This document shows, one piece after another, positions 1 through 10,199 of a DNA stretch of 64,000 nt (its first letter is position 1; every line of letters starts with the position of its first letter). The stretch spans positions 12,484,001 to 12,548,000 of the forward strand of contig NC_050104.1 in assembly GCF_902167145.1 (NCBI RefSeq), written 5' to 3'. The stretch is from Zea mays (lineage: Eukaryota; Streptophyta; Magnoliopsida; Poales; Poaceae). The notes under the pieces are model-generated. The model saw only the letters and a program-made list of their open reading frames with translations. It was not told where the DNA came from and did not search any database. The translations under genes were made by a program, and so were the position numbers.

Positions 1-270
1 AACACAAAGTTCCCACAAGGACCACCACAAGTTTGGTGTCTCTTGCCTCAATTACAAGTGAGTTTGATCGCAATGAAAGAATCAAGAAAGAAGAAAGCAA
101 TCCAAGCGCAAGAGCTCGAAAGAACACAAGCAAATCTCTCTCTCTAGTCACTAGGGCGTTGTGTGGAATTTGGAGAGGATTTGATCTCTTTGGTGTGTCT
201 AGAATTGAATGCTAGAGCTCTTGTAGTAGTTGGGAAGTGGAAAACTTGGATGCATGGTGGGGTGGTTGGG

Positions 271-280
271 GTATTTATAG
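271..280 (-). promoter_or_regulatory. LTR TATA box of element A
   Basis: The minus strand reads CTATAAATAC within GGGGCTATAAATACCCC. The same motif sits at the equivalent place in every Sirevirus LTR of this window, marking the retrotransposon promoter. Confidence 0.7.
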
Positions 281-326
281 CCCCAACCACCAAAAGTGGC
301 CGTTGGGAGGCTGTCTGTTCGATGGC

Positions 327-864
327 GCACCGGACAGTCCGGTGCACACCGGACATGTCCGGTGCCCCCGCCACGTCATCACTGCCGTTGGATTCTGACC
401 GTTGGAGCTTCTGACTTCTAGGCCCGCCTGGATGTCCGGTGCACACCGGACATCTACTGTTCCTTGTCCGGTGCGCCAGTATGGGCGCGCCTGACTTCTG
501 CGCGCGTAGAGCGCGCATTAATTGTGCCGCAGGTAGCCGTTGGCGCCGAAATAGCCGTTGCTCCGGAGTTGCACCGGACAGTCCGGTGCACACCGGACAT
601 GTCCGGTGAATTATAGCGGACTAGCCGTTGGAGATTCCCGAAGCTGGCGAGTTCCTGAGGCCGCTCTTCCTTGGCGCACCGGACACTGTCCGGTGTACAC
701 CGGACAGTCCGGTGAATTATAGCGGAGTCGCCTCTGGAAATTCCCGAAGGTGGCGAGTTCGAGTTGGAGTCCTCTGGTGCACCGGACACTGTCCGGTGGC
801 GCACCGGACACTGTCCGGTGGCGCACCGGACACTGTCCGGTGTACACCGGACAGTCCGGTGCTC
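327..864. repeat. Cluster of LTR palindromes (CACCGGACAGTCCGGTG type)
   Basis: Palindromic units of the form CACCGGACA(C/T)GTCCGGTG recur at about 327-369, 441-470, 570-608, 676-714 and 776-862. The last group is a local expansion: three GCACCGGACACTGTCCGGTG units in tandem, then a fourth variant. Such palindromes upstream of the TATA box are a known hallmark of maize Sirevirus LTRs and have been linked to small-RNA production and methylation. They can fold into strong hairpins. Confidence 0.85.
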
Positions 865-1060
865 CTAGACCAGAGGGCCTTCGGTTGCCTCTTTGCTCCT
901 TTGTTGAATCCAAAACTTGATCTTTTTATTGGCTGAGTGTGAACCTTTTACACCTGTATAATCTATATACTTGGGCAAACTAGTTAGTCCAATTATTTGT
1001 GTTGGGCAATTCAACCACCAAAATTAATTAGGGACTAGGTGTAAGCCTAATTCCCTTTCA

Positions 1061-1988
1061 AATACCATCAGCGAGGTAATAACCGAAGTTGTACGCATGA
1101 CCATTAACTGTGTAATTGACAGGTGGCATTCGACCAGTAGTCATTGGGTCAAATACGGGGGATCGGTGGAGCACGTTAACGTCATTGTCCCAGGCATGCC
1201 AAAAAATGCATGCCAAATCCATAGATCATACGATGCAACTGCTTCAAGTATCATCGATGCCCTACCATTTCGACCACAAAATTGACCTCGCCATGCCGTT
1301 GGACAGTTCCTCCACTCCCAGTGCATGCAATCGATGGATCCCAACATGCCAGGAAAACCCCGCGACTCACTATTATGCATGATGCGAGTAATGTCATCTT
1401 GAGTTGGAGTGCGTAAATACCAGGCACTAAAACAGACAATGATTGCGCGACAAAAATGATGAAGGCATTCCCTAGCCGTTGATTCCCCAATTTGAATATA
1501 CTCGTCTACCGCATCAGAAGGTAAGCCATAAGCAAGTATCCGCATGGCCGCACAAACTTTTTGTAATGGTCCTAGTCCGGGCATACCAGTTGCGTCAACT
1601 CTTTGTGTAAAGTAAATATCGTGTTGTTGAAGACCATGCAGAATGCGGAGAAACAAAGGCCTACTCATGCGGAACCTATATAAATGGTATTGCATAATTG
1701 TCATAACTTGAAGAAATCATAACATAAGACAAATGTATGAAGTGCGCACCTTCTACGAAACACATGCGGTGGATACACTGGGTTAGCGGCGAAGTAGTGA
1801 TGTTGGATGAGGTTTTCTCCAGCGAAATGATCTCTGTGAATGACACGGCGGGGTAAACCCGACCGTCGGCGGTGATGGTGTTGAGCCGCAATGTTGAGGG
1901 TTAGTAGGTTCACAAGCAAAAGAGTTTCGTCCTCACTATCACTCGAATCACTCGAACCAAACTCATCTTCCGTATGACTCTGAGACAT
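1061..1988 (-). pseudogene. PIF/Harbinger transposase, interrupted and frameshifted
   Basis: Exon 1 runs from an ATG at 1988 to 1750 and encodes an acidic N-terminus followed by HHYFAANPVYPPHVFRRR. A 74-bp GT-AG intron (1749-1676) follows. Exon 2 resumes at 1675 with FRMSRPLFLRILHGL and continues through LQKVCAAMRILAYGLPSDAVDEY, IGESTARECLHHF and GMLGSIDCMHWEWRNCPTAW to GMPG. This matches plant DDE_Tnp_4 (PIF/Harbinger) transposases; the SIDC aspartate is the first catalytic D. A frameshift near 1186 falls just before the second catalytic aspartate (NDVNVLHRSPVFDP in the shifted frame). The gene is then cut at YLADGI by LTR A at 1060, so the third catalytic residue is not in the window. Confidence 0.88.
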
Positions 1989-2624
1989 ACCGAACTATGG
2001 ATAACTTGATTCACTCAGTAGTATGGGCGAACAATATGGGAGAGGTTGATTGAATATATATAGGGGAGAGCAAGGGGGGGGGGAGATCGCTTCCATTGAA
2101 AGCCATCCGTGGCTTCGTATGAAAGCCAACGGTGTCTTGCATCGTAAGATAGTCGTGGCTTACACCGTACGACTGGATGGTTTGTCTTCCAAAGTAAGTG
2201 TGCTTCAGAAAAGTTCGTGCACATATCAATGGAACATTTCCGCATACCGCTAAGGTTAATTAATTTTACCATGGTACCAATGTAATATTAAATGAAATGA
2301 TGTAAGAAGGATTATAATTAAATAATATAATATTTGATTTTGTACATAGTATGTCTAAATTAAGAGGAATAATTAAAAAAAAATTTGTTCAACAAGTATC
2401 ATCTGGTAATCAATACGTGTTCAAACAAAACAATAAAAATAAAAAAAACAAGTTGGTTATGTTAGTTATAGGGAAATGTATATTTAATGAGTAGAGTGAT
2501 ATGTAGGGTAAAATTTAGGGGGAACGGTTGCGGGACGAGTAAATATAGGGGAGGGAATCTTGCTGACGTGGTTGTATAGTAAGATTTAGGGGAAAAAATT
2601 TAGGAGAACGGCTGCGGACAGCCT
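1989..2624 (-). mobile_element. Probable upstream flank and terminus of the PIF/Harbinger element
   Basis: This is AT-rich sequence upstream of the transposase start. Its right part carries two related stretches, GGGGGAACGGTTGCGGGAC near 2519 and GGAGAACGGCTGCGGACAGC near 2603. On the minus strand the latter reads GGCTGTCCGCAGCCGTTCTCC, which resembles grass PIF/Harbinger ends. I could not define the other end or the 3-bp target duplication, so the boundary near 2624 is inferred. Confidence 0.45.
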
Positions 2625-3163
2625 CAGTCGTCTACCTCTTCATGCGGTACGGCGCGGGCGCGCTGCAGCCTCGGGAACCCGTCCAGGCCCGTGCCGCTTC
2701 TCGTAGACTTCCCAAGTCAATGTGCACCGCACCTGCGCTCGCCTCGTCAAACACACGCCATGGCGTGCCTGCTGCCCTTTCGTGCGCACCGGAATACGCG
2801 AACGCATGGCGGCGCTGCCGGTGCGGTACTGTACTGTTTATTTCGGCGTCCCGCGCGGATGCGTGCGCCGGCCTCACAAAGCCACACGTGCACGTCACGG
2901 GGCCTAGCGGCGGAGCCCAGACATCAGGATATTATGTATAAATAAAATTGTAGTACATTATAAATATATATAATAATATATAAGATATATATAAATCTTT
3001 AGTGAAAAAGGGTCTGATGTGACCATGAGAGGTTTTATAATGTTTTTTATACTTTTTATAATACAATACCATGAGACAGGTAAGTATGCTAACGCGTAAT
3101 ACACATATTTATTTGTTTGATCAAATAATGGAGATTTCAAAGGAATGAACGTCCTAGAAGATG
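2625..3163. other. Non-coding stretch, no supported gene
   Basis: The first 300 bases are GC-rich with overlapping short frames on both strands and no recognisable domain. The rest, from about 2940, is very AT-rich (TATATAATAATATATAAGAT). Nothing here is supported as a gene. Confidence 0.6.
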
Positions 3164-3171
3164 CATTGGTG

Positions 3172-3355
3172 CAGGGGCGGACCCAGAGCAAAATGAGAGT
3201 GAGGGCACACTTGCGAGCATCAAAACATTAGAGCAGGGACATCTAAGTTAAACTGAGCAGAGGACCTTACAGTGAAAATCTAGTCTCTACTACTTGCACC
3301 AAAGAAATGAGCGAGGGCCTGTGCCCTCGCTCCACCCTACCTAGGTCCACCCCTG
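3172..3355. mobile_element. hAT-type miniature element 1 (184 bp)
   Basis: The left end CAGGGGCGGACCCAG is the inverted repeat of the right end CTAGGTCCACCCCTG, with two mismatches. The element is flanked by a perfect 8-bp direct repeat CATTGGTG at 3164-3171 and 3356-3363, the duplication size of hAT transposons. It has no coding capacity, so it must depend on a transposase elsewhere. A second copy with the same termini lies at 4561-4753. Confidence 0.92.
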
Positions 3356-3363
3356 CATTGGTG

Positions 3364-4552
3364 CCGCGGGCCCGTGAGCCAACTCGAAACTGCGGATGGT
3401 CTGTGATTCTGTATCGAAACAATTGAACTTCTACTCTTGTTCTAGGAGCAATCTCAACCTTAAACTTTTATGACTAGTTTGGAAACTCAAATCTCCTTTA
3501 TGGTTAAAGAGGGTTGAAGAGAAAATTAACTTATTTCTACATCAATACTCTTCAATACCGAGAGGGGTTTGAGGTTCCCAGAGCAGCCCTCATACAGGGA
3601 CTGTTTCGAGGTGTGGGGCTGAAACAAATTTCATCAGTACGTTTCTCTCTCACTTGTCATGCTTCTCTTGTCCGATGGCAAGCCTGCGTACGTACGTGGC
3701 GCTCTCGGTGCGAGCGCAATGGGCCACGGCATGCATGAGCACGGAACTTGCCAGCGCCAGTAGATATTGATTGGATGAAATATCTATAATATCTACAATC
3801 GCAGTTTGTAGGAAACTATGAGGTGATCGAGTACATCAACTATGATAGAGTGAAAAAGGCGTGGTCTATCTTCTAAATTTAAAGCCTTTCGAGCATCGAA
3901 GCTAACATGCTCAAACACGCATCAAATCAAATGCCAATCATTGACACCCCGCCCCTATCACCTCACATTTTGGCCAGACAGTGCAGACTGTCTAATCAGT
4001 ACACGAAAGGAGATCTTAATTAGACCTGCAGGCTCCTCTCGATCACATGGCCAATCCAAGATGATGCATGCATGGCCTAGCTGGAGCAGAGAGAGCAGCA
4101 AACACGTACGTAATGGTAGACGTACCAATTCCCGGCCGGCGGGTGTTTGGTGATAGTACGTGCACCCCATGCAGCATATATGTTGTTTTAACTAATCTGT
4201 GATGTCCGCCGGCCGGCTCATCGTTATTAGAGGTAAACCGACACACGATGATATTTATAGCCCCTTGTGTACTGCACTTGTGTAGTGGAATCTGAGTACA
4301 GAGACCCACAGAAAGGGCTGTTACGTACGTTGCCCAAAGGTATTGTTTGTTTTTTGTTTATCGGCTCAGTCCAGCCCAGCCCCGAAATGCTAGCTTCTCG
4401 GCCTTCGGCACAGTCCTGAGCTAAGCACCTCTGCAGGAGGCAGGGCACATTATTACACATGCACCGATTCCTGCCTCTGCCTGCCTGCAACGTACCGACC
4501 GTGCAAGTCCTCCGAGGAGGATATCAGACCTGCAAGCCTCGGTTAGGTTATA
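3364..4552. other. Non-coding stretch with a possible small inverted-repeat element
   Basis: Around 3476-3590 a TTTGGAAACTCAAAT stretch is roughly inverted as GTTTGAGGTTCCCAG, which could be an old miniature element; its ends and duplication are unclear. The rest shows scattered CGTACGTACG motifs and short frames without recognisable domains. No gene is supported. Confidence 0.45.
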
Positions 4553-4560
4553 CCTGGAAG

Positions 4561-4753
4561 CAGGGGCGGACCCAGCAGATGGTCCATATGGTCCACGGCA
4601 CACCCTAAGATTACATAAGTGTAGTTAGCATAGTGGTGTAAGTGCTATATTTTAAACTTGGTGGTCAAGATTCAAGTCTTGTTGATCCTTGTTTTTTGTT
4701 TGCTTTTTTATTTTTTTAGCACACCCTAAACATAGTAGCCGGGTCCGCCACTG
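4561..4753. mobile_element. hAT-type miniature element 2 (193 bp)
   Basis: The left end CAGGGGCGGACCCAGCA and right end GCCGGGTCCGCCACTG are imperfect inverted repeats and match the termini of the element at 3172-3355. A perfect 8-bp target duplication CCTGGAAG flanks it at 4553-4560 and 4754-4761. The interior is AT-rich, has two GCACACCCTAA motifs, and encodes nothing. Confidence 0.92.
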
Positions 4754-4761
4754 CCTGGAAG

Positions 4762-5335
4762 ATCGTTTATATGATCGTTTAAATCATTGTTTTACACCGT
4801 AGATAACATTGTTTGCAAAATAAAGTTTAAAATATAGATGAAATAAAAGGTATAATAGAAAAGCTGCTGTCGGAGGTAGTCTGGGAACCGAACCACCCGT
4901 TTGCACGTCTAGAGGATACTGCGTTTGCAGATCTCCGCGATGTTGAGTAGTTGGGTGCGTGCAAATATGCCCGTGTCCGGCCATGAACCCGCAGGCGCTC
5001 AGAACTCGGAGCCCATGTCCACAGGCAGAGCGAGCATGCATGGACGTGGACGTGGACAGTGCGGTGCGTGCCTTGCATATGCATGCATCTGGGCCGGATT
5101 CGGACAAGGACAACGACGACAAGCTTGCTGGTTTGGCTGGCCGCGCGAGGTGCGCGCGCGGCGAGCCTTCTGGGCTGGGCGGCAGCGCAGCGTGTAGAGC
5201 GGGCACCCGGCAAGCGCATGTGCGGCGGCGTCAGATGCCAGAGGGATCGCGCTGCTCAGCTCGGCGATGGCGCCATGTGCGGCGCGCGCTCGCGCGTACA
5301 GGTACGAGCGGATGCGTGATGCCCACGAGTTAAAC
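4762..5335. other. Non-coding stretch, no supported gene
   Basis: AT-rich up to about 4870, then GC-rich with open frames in several phases on both strands, as expected from base composition alone. No domain, start context or splice structure supports a gene. Confidence 0.55.
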
Positions 5336-5754
5336 AACTTTCTCCAAATACTCTAAAATTTTTATCATAGCCTATACATATGATATCATGATACGGGGAC
5401 AAGTTTTATGATTTTCTGACTTTGTTTGTGTTTTATACAATTTTTAAACATGTGGATGCCAAGTTCACGACCATGTTTAGTGAGCATGTTGCTCGAAGTT
5501 TCCGGTATGCTTCTGAAATCGGTCGTAACTTATGCTAAGTACCATGAATATCATTTTTTCATGCACGGTTTTCCAAGTTTCGAGTGACCTGCAGTTCAAA
5601 TTTGAATTTTCCGAAGAAATTCAAATAAACGAACTAAATCTACTAGATATTGCAAACACTGTTATAATTGTCCCAAAATGATACATGTAGGTCTATATAG
5701 TTTAGAAACATACCACAAAAAGTTTGGTGCTGAAAACAAAAAAAATACAAATGT

Positions 5755-5986
5755 ACTTTGCCGAGTGTCGTGTGGTTGACACTCGGCAAAGTAGGCTTTG
5801 CCGAGTGTCCCGGGGCGGCACTCGGCAAAGAAGTGAAAAGCAGTCTTTGCCGAGTGACCCTGGATGGCACTCGGCAAAGAAGGCGCCTTTGCCGAGTGCC
5901 GCCGATCTGGCACTCGGTAAACCATATTTTAAAAATAAAAAAAAAATCTTTGCCGAGTGCCGCATCGCGGGCACTCGGCAAAGAAC
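5755..5986. repeat. CACTA 5' subterminal repeat cluster
   Basis: Four pairs of TTTGCCGAGTG and its complement CACTCGGCAAAG (the third complement degraded to CACTCGGTAAAC), each pair forming a small hairpin around 8-15 bases. In CACTA elements such motifs are binding sites for the TNPA-like protein during transposition. Confidence 0.9.
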
Positions 5987-6034
5987 ATAAACTTAGCCAA
6001 TCCGACGGCTTCTCCTTCTTCTCTCTCTCACTCA

Positions 6035-6415
6035 CGCTCACTCGCTGCACGCCGCCGACGCCCGCGCTCGCTCGCCGCCGACCCCCGCCGCTCGCCGCCC
6101 CCGCTGCACGCCGTCGACCCCCGCCGCTCGCCGCCCCCGCCGCTCGCCGCCGACCCCCGCTGCACGCCGCCGACGCCCGCCGCTCGCCGCCCCCGCCCCC
6201 ACCCTCGCCGCCCGCGCGCCCGCCGCTCGCCGCGCGCCGCCCACGCCGCCCGCGCTCGCCGTGCGCCCGCGCGCCGCCCACGCCGCCCGCTCGCCGCTCG
6301 CCCGCGCGCCGCCCACGACCGCCGACGACCCCGCGCCGACGACCTCCACGCCGTCGACCGCTCACGACCTCCACGCCGTCACGCCCGTTCGCCGTCGTGC
6401 ACCGTCCACGCCGAG
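6035..6415. repeat. CGCCGC-rich low-complexity stretch
   Basis: About 380 bases composed almost wholly of CGCCG, CCCGC and CTCGC words, C-rich on the plus strand and G-rich on the minus. Both strands have long open frames (Pro/Arg/Ala-rich or Gly/Arg/Ala-rich) with no domain content. Lying between the 5' repeats and TNP2, it is most likely leader sequence of the transposase transcript. Confidence 0.6.
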
Positions 6416-6774
6416 CAAATAGGTATAAACTAATTTTCACATTTTAGTTGCTAAATATTGTCAAATAAATGTATATGTGTGGTTGTGTATTGTGTATTGT
6501 GATTGTGTATTGTGAAATAGAATTAGGTTTTTTGTGTGTGATTGTGTATTGTGAAATAGAGTTAGGTTTTTAGTCCTCACTTTGCATGCATTAGGTAAGT
6601 CTTCTAATTATTTATGTGGTTATTTAGGCATTAATGTATATGTGTGGATATGTATATGTGTGGATGTCAGCCATCGTGCTGCTACTTATATTTACAGGCT
6701 TTGAAAACCTCCCCGTGCAGGGGAGGTGCTGCCGGATTTTTTTGTTGATAGGCTTTGGTTAAATATGTTATAGG

Positions 6775-7840
6775 ATGGAGGACCGTGAGTGGATGTACAC
6801 GGGCCGTAGAGGAAGGAACGATGTCACCACTGAATGGATTAGAAAGACCGATGATTTCGTGGAACGGGCATATGGCGAAGCTGCTAAAGGAGCTAGTCTA
6901 GTCTCATGCCCGTGCAGCAAATGTGACAACCGGAAAAGAAAACCAAAGAAGACCATGGTAGAACATATTTGGAAGAATGGATTTACGCCGGGCTATACTC
7001 GGTGGATATTTCATGGTGAAGCGCATCGTACGAGAGAGGAGGTGCTGAGACAACGTGTCGAGGATTATGACGCGGATGCGGGGGTAGCGGATATGTTGAA
7101 CGACTATCAGGAGGCACAGTACACGGGAGGATGTATGGATGAAGAGCCAGAGCCGACTGCAAAAGCGTTCTACGACATGTTCGACGCGGCACAGAAGCCC
7201 CTTCACGGCCAGACAAAGGTTTCTCAACTGGATGCCATTGGGCGTGTAATGGCGTTCAAGTCGCAGTACAGCATGAGTAGAGACGCATTCGATGGCTTGT
7301 TGACGGTTATTGGGAGTCTGCTTCCGGATGATCACGTTCTGCCAAAGAGCATGTACGAGGCACAGAAACTACTTCGTGCACTCAAGATGACGTATGAGCA
7401 GATTCATGCTTGTCCGAAGGGCTGCGTGCTATTTAGGAAAGAATACGCGGAGGCAAAGTACTGTCCCAAGTGTAATTCGTCTAGGTTTATGGAGGTAGAC
7501 TCTGGTGATGGACAAAAGAGGCAGCTCGACATCCCCTTGACAATCCTACGACACCTTCCGTTCGTACCGAGGATCCAGCGTCTGTACATGACAGAGGAAT
7601 CCGCGAAACAGATGACTTGGCACAAAAATGGAAAACGATACAATCCTGACAAGATGGTGCACGCATCAGATGGTGAAGCATGGAAACACTTTGATGACAT
7701 TCACCGTGAGAAAGCCGAAGAGGCTCGTAATGTACGTGTTGCGTTGGCCACAGATGGGTTCAATCCCTATGGAAATGCTTGATAGTGATGATGAGAGTTT
7801 TGATCCGGCTAACCCCGACACATATGAAGATTATTTTTAA
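6775..7840 (+). pseudogene. TNP2-type CACTA transposase, internally deleted
   Basis: From the ATG at 6775 the first 328 or so residues are open. They include the N-terminal Transpos_assoc-like domain (WMYTGRRGRNDVTTEWI, then CPCSKCDNRKRK, about residues 5-65) and the start of the Transposase_21 region (FDGLLTVIGSLLP, about 165; CPKGCVLFRKEYAEAKYCPKC, about 213; the LATDGFNPYG motif near 330). The frame stops at 7782. Directly downstream, in the +1 frame, DSDDESFDPANPDTYEDYF ends at a stop at 7840, the usual C-terminus of these proteins. The catalytic middle, several hundred residues, is therefore gone, with a frameshift at the junction near 7770. This copy cannot make an active transposase. 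Confidence 0.9.
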
Positions 7841-7942
7841 TCGATGTAATGCTATATGACTTTTTATTTCGCACCTGTTTGTAAATACATCTTTTTATAT
7901 GTGCTTATTTGTTTACTCTTAATTGCAGGTTGTTGGACAAAT

Positions 7943-9934
7943 ATGGTGGGCGGTTTCCTGAGGAGGAGGAGGGGGAGGAGGAGTAGGACGGCGGACGATG
8001 CAGAGCAGGCAGCGCAGCAGCACGAGGCAGAGCAGGCAGCGCAGCAGCAGCCGGCGCCTCATGACGACGACGACCAGCAGGACGACGACGACCAGCAGCA
8101 GGACGCCTCAGGTTCAGGCGGCTCTAGTTCGAGGAGCATCTACCTGCGAGGCCCCGCGAGTCTCCCGCCGCGTCCCATACTTCGGGACAGATGGCCGTTG
8201 ATTCGGCCGGAAGGGGAGAGGTATGTAACTTTATGTTCTTCATTCTTGTTCATATTATGTGTTCAAAATCATAATATAAACTAATACTTTTTATTTATCA
8301 CTTGGACAGGTCTTGGACGGTTTTGGATTATGCTGGGGGTCATCGTCGCCCCCCCAACAACATCCTCGGCCTGCTGTGCAGGGAACACTTCCCTGGACTT
8401 GTGGAGTACGCCGGAGTGACGGGCCCAGCCTTCACCTTCGACCACTACGCCGTCGCCCCCGATGCAGTAGACCGGGACGGCAGGGAATTCAATAACAAGG
8501 CGGAGCGGGTGAAGCAAGAGCTGTGGGTAAGTCTTAGTATAATATAAAATATGTCGCATTCGTTGCAAATTCTTGAAATAATGTATGGATACATCGTTTT
8601 TGTATGCAGGATTTCTTCAGATGCGATGCTGGATACGAGGCTAGGGCGGATGTGGTGGCCACCACGTGCTGTAAGAAGCTCGTCGTGGACATGCACTATG
8701 AGGCCCGCATCCAGGCCATCATCACCTACCACGGCTCCATCCTTGGGGAGAAGGTGACCAAACCTCAAGCCCGAACCATGTCGTTGACCAGGGAGCAGTA
8801 CCTGCAGGTAAAGTCATGCATGTTTGGTACCAGTACTCCATGCATGAATTTTATTTTATCTTCTGATATGCACTTTACGTGTTTACTTTGCAGGTGATTC
8901 CACATTGGTGCGCCGCACATCCTCTCTGCTGGGAGCAGATGGTGGATAGGTGGTGTTCGGCTGAGTGGGACGAGGTGCACACAGCTAGCCGGGAACGGCG
9001 TTTGCAGATGCAAGGGCCCTCGCACCACCAAGGCAGCCGGAGCCTGGGCCAATATGCCGAAGCATGGGTACGCCACCTTTTTATTTCGATATATAGCACT
9101 AAGTTAGATATTATTTCTAACTATCTCGTTGGTTTTCGTTGCAGTCGGCGTCACATGGTGGCAGACCTTGTTCCACCTTCTCGGCCTATACTATGGCCCA
9201 TAAGGGTAAGGCGACGTCCGACGTCACCTACAACCCGGATGACGGGCCCGAGGCCTACACCAACCCCGCCGTCTACAGCCGCCTCCATGACTACACCGCC
9301 ATGGCGCAGGAGGTCCATGGCCCAGACTATGATCCGAGCACCGAGCCTATCGACCCCGATGTGCTCATGAGGGTCGGAGGAGGCAAGAGACATGGGCGGT
9401 ACTGGATTGCCGACGGGGCAATCGACTCGTCCTCCACTCCCACTCTGTCTCAGGTGAGAGCAAGGAGCACTGGCTCGAGCCCAGCCATTCGACCTCGGCA
9501 CGACAGCTCACAGCATCGCATTTCACAACTCGAGGTTAGTGCTTCTGTAACTCGTCCTTCCTTTAGTTATATACCTAGTCTTTGAGTTACTATAACGTTG
9601 GCTTGTAATATTACAGACCCAACTAGAAGAGATGGAGGCGAGGATAATGGCGGAGCGGGCGGCGGCTGATCAGAGGATGGCGGAGATGTTCCAGTACATG
9701 CAGAGCCTTGGCGCCGCACAGGGCATCGCTCCGCCACCTCCATTGTTCCCCCCAGTTGACCCTACTCTCTTCCACACTCCTGTGAGTACCAAAATTGTAG
9801 TTAGATGTTTGTAATGCATCTGGTATAACACATGCTATCTCTTCTTTGTGCAGGGCCAATCTGGGGCGGCATCCAACAACCCTCCGGAAGGGTTCAGCCC
9901 AACGCAACCCCGGCCAAACCGCCCACCTCCATGA
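7943..9934 (+). CDS. CACTA second gene (TNPA-like / plant transposase Ptta family), seven exons
   Basis: Exons by GT-AG consensus: 7943-8220, 8310-8526, 8610-8807, 8894-9067, 9145-9534, 9617-9781 and 9854-9934. They total 1503 nt, an unbroken 500-residue frame. The protein starts MVGGFLRRRRGRRSRT, has a Gln/Asp-rich stretch (about 20-60), then SIYLRGPASLPPRPI and a domain containing ILGLLCREHFPG, KAERVKQELWDFFRCD and YEARIQAIITYHG, typical of Transposase_24 proteins. GKATSDVTYNPDDGPEAY and KRHGRYWIADG follow, then a short coiled coil (TQLEEMEARIMAERAAADQRM). In the family this protein binds the subterminal repeats and helps excision. The ATG is chosen because the frame it opens joins cleanly to all later exons. 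Function in this copy is inferred; its TNP2 partner is deleted. Confidence 0.82.
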
Positions 9935-10199
9935 GTCGTTGTTTTAGACTTCACAACTTATGTATAATACTTATGTTTCTGTTTGATACTTATGTGAGAG
10001 CTTGCGACGTTTGAGACTTATGTTTGTGTTGAACACTTATGTTTGTGATGGATATTTATGTTTGTGGTCACGGTTTTATGTTTGTGTTGGCTATTTATGT
10101 CTGTGATGATATCTGTGATGTATATATGTGAAATATATGTGATATCTTCTGTTTGTGTGGATGGAAAACAAAAAACAAATAAAAAAGGTACATACTGGT
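9935..10199 (+). other. 3' untranslated region of the CACTA second gene, degenerate repeats
   Basis: Contains repeated variants of CTTATGTTTGTGTT and ATTTATGTTTGTG between about 9955 and 10135. No coding capacity is seen. Confidence 0.5.

Larger units (their letters stand above)
1..1060 (-). mobile_element. Sirevirus LTR, element A (truncated by window start)
   Basis: Read on the minus strand it starts TGAAAGGGAATTAGGC at 1060, as do the LTRs at 34992-36299, 43107-44414, 48775 and 55543. The outer sequence at 1061 is not a polypurine tract, so this is either the 5' LTR of an element running off the left edge or a solo LTR. It contains CACCGGACAGTCCGGTG-type palindromes and a TATA box. The next five bases (1061-1065, AATAC) would be the target duplication; the partner lies outside the window. 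It interrupts a PIF/Harbinger transposase gene. Family assignment to the maize Opie/Ji group rests on LTR sequence features. Confidence 0.9.

Noticed and set aside
327..864. Regularly repeated palindromes resembling a CRISPR array
   Set aside because: Spacers are not unique or constant in length, and the units are the known Sirevirus LTR palindromes present in every related LTR of the window in a plant genome.
144..936. Overlapping 80-150-codon frames rich in HRTVRCTPD and SGAPDTVRC in all Sirevirus LTRs
   Set aside because: They are translations of the palindromic repeats in non-coding LTR DNA and occur in several frames and on both strands.
2632..2945. Several GC-rich frames of 60-100 codons on both strands
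   Set aside because: No domain, no splice or start support; explained by high GC content.
5758..6447. 229-codon plus-strand frame and a 265-codon minus-strand frame over the same CGCCGC stretch
   Set aside because: Both are low-complexity translations of subterminal repeats and CGCCGC words; simultaneous opening on both strands follows from composition, and no domain is present.
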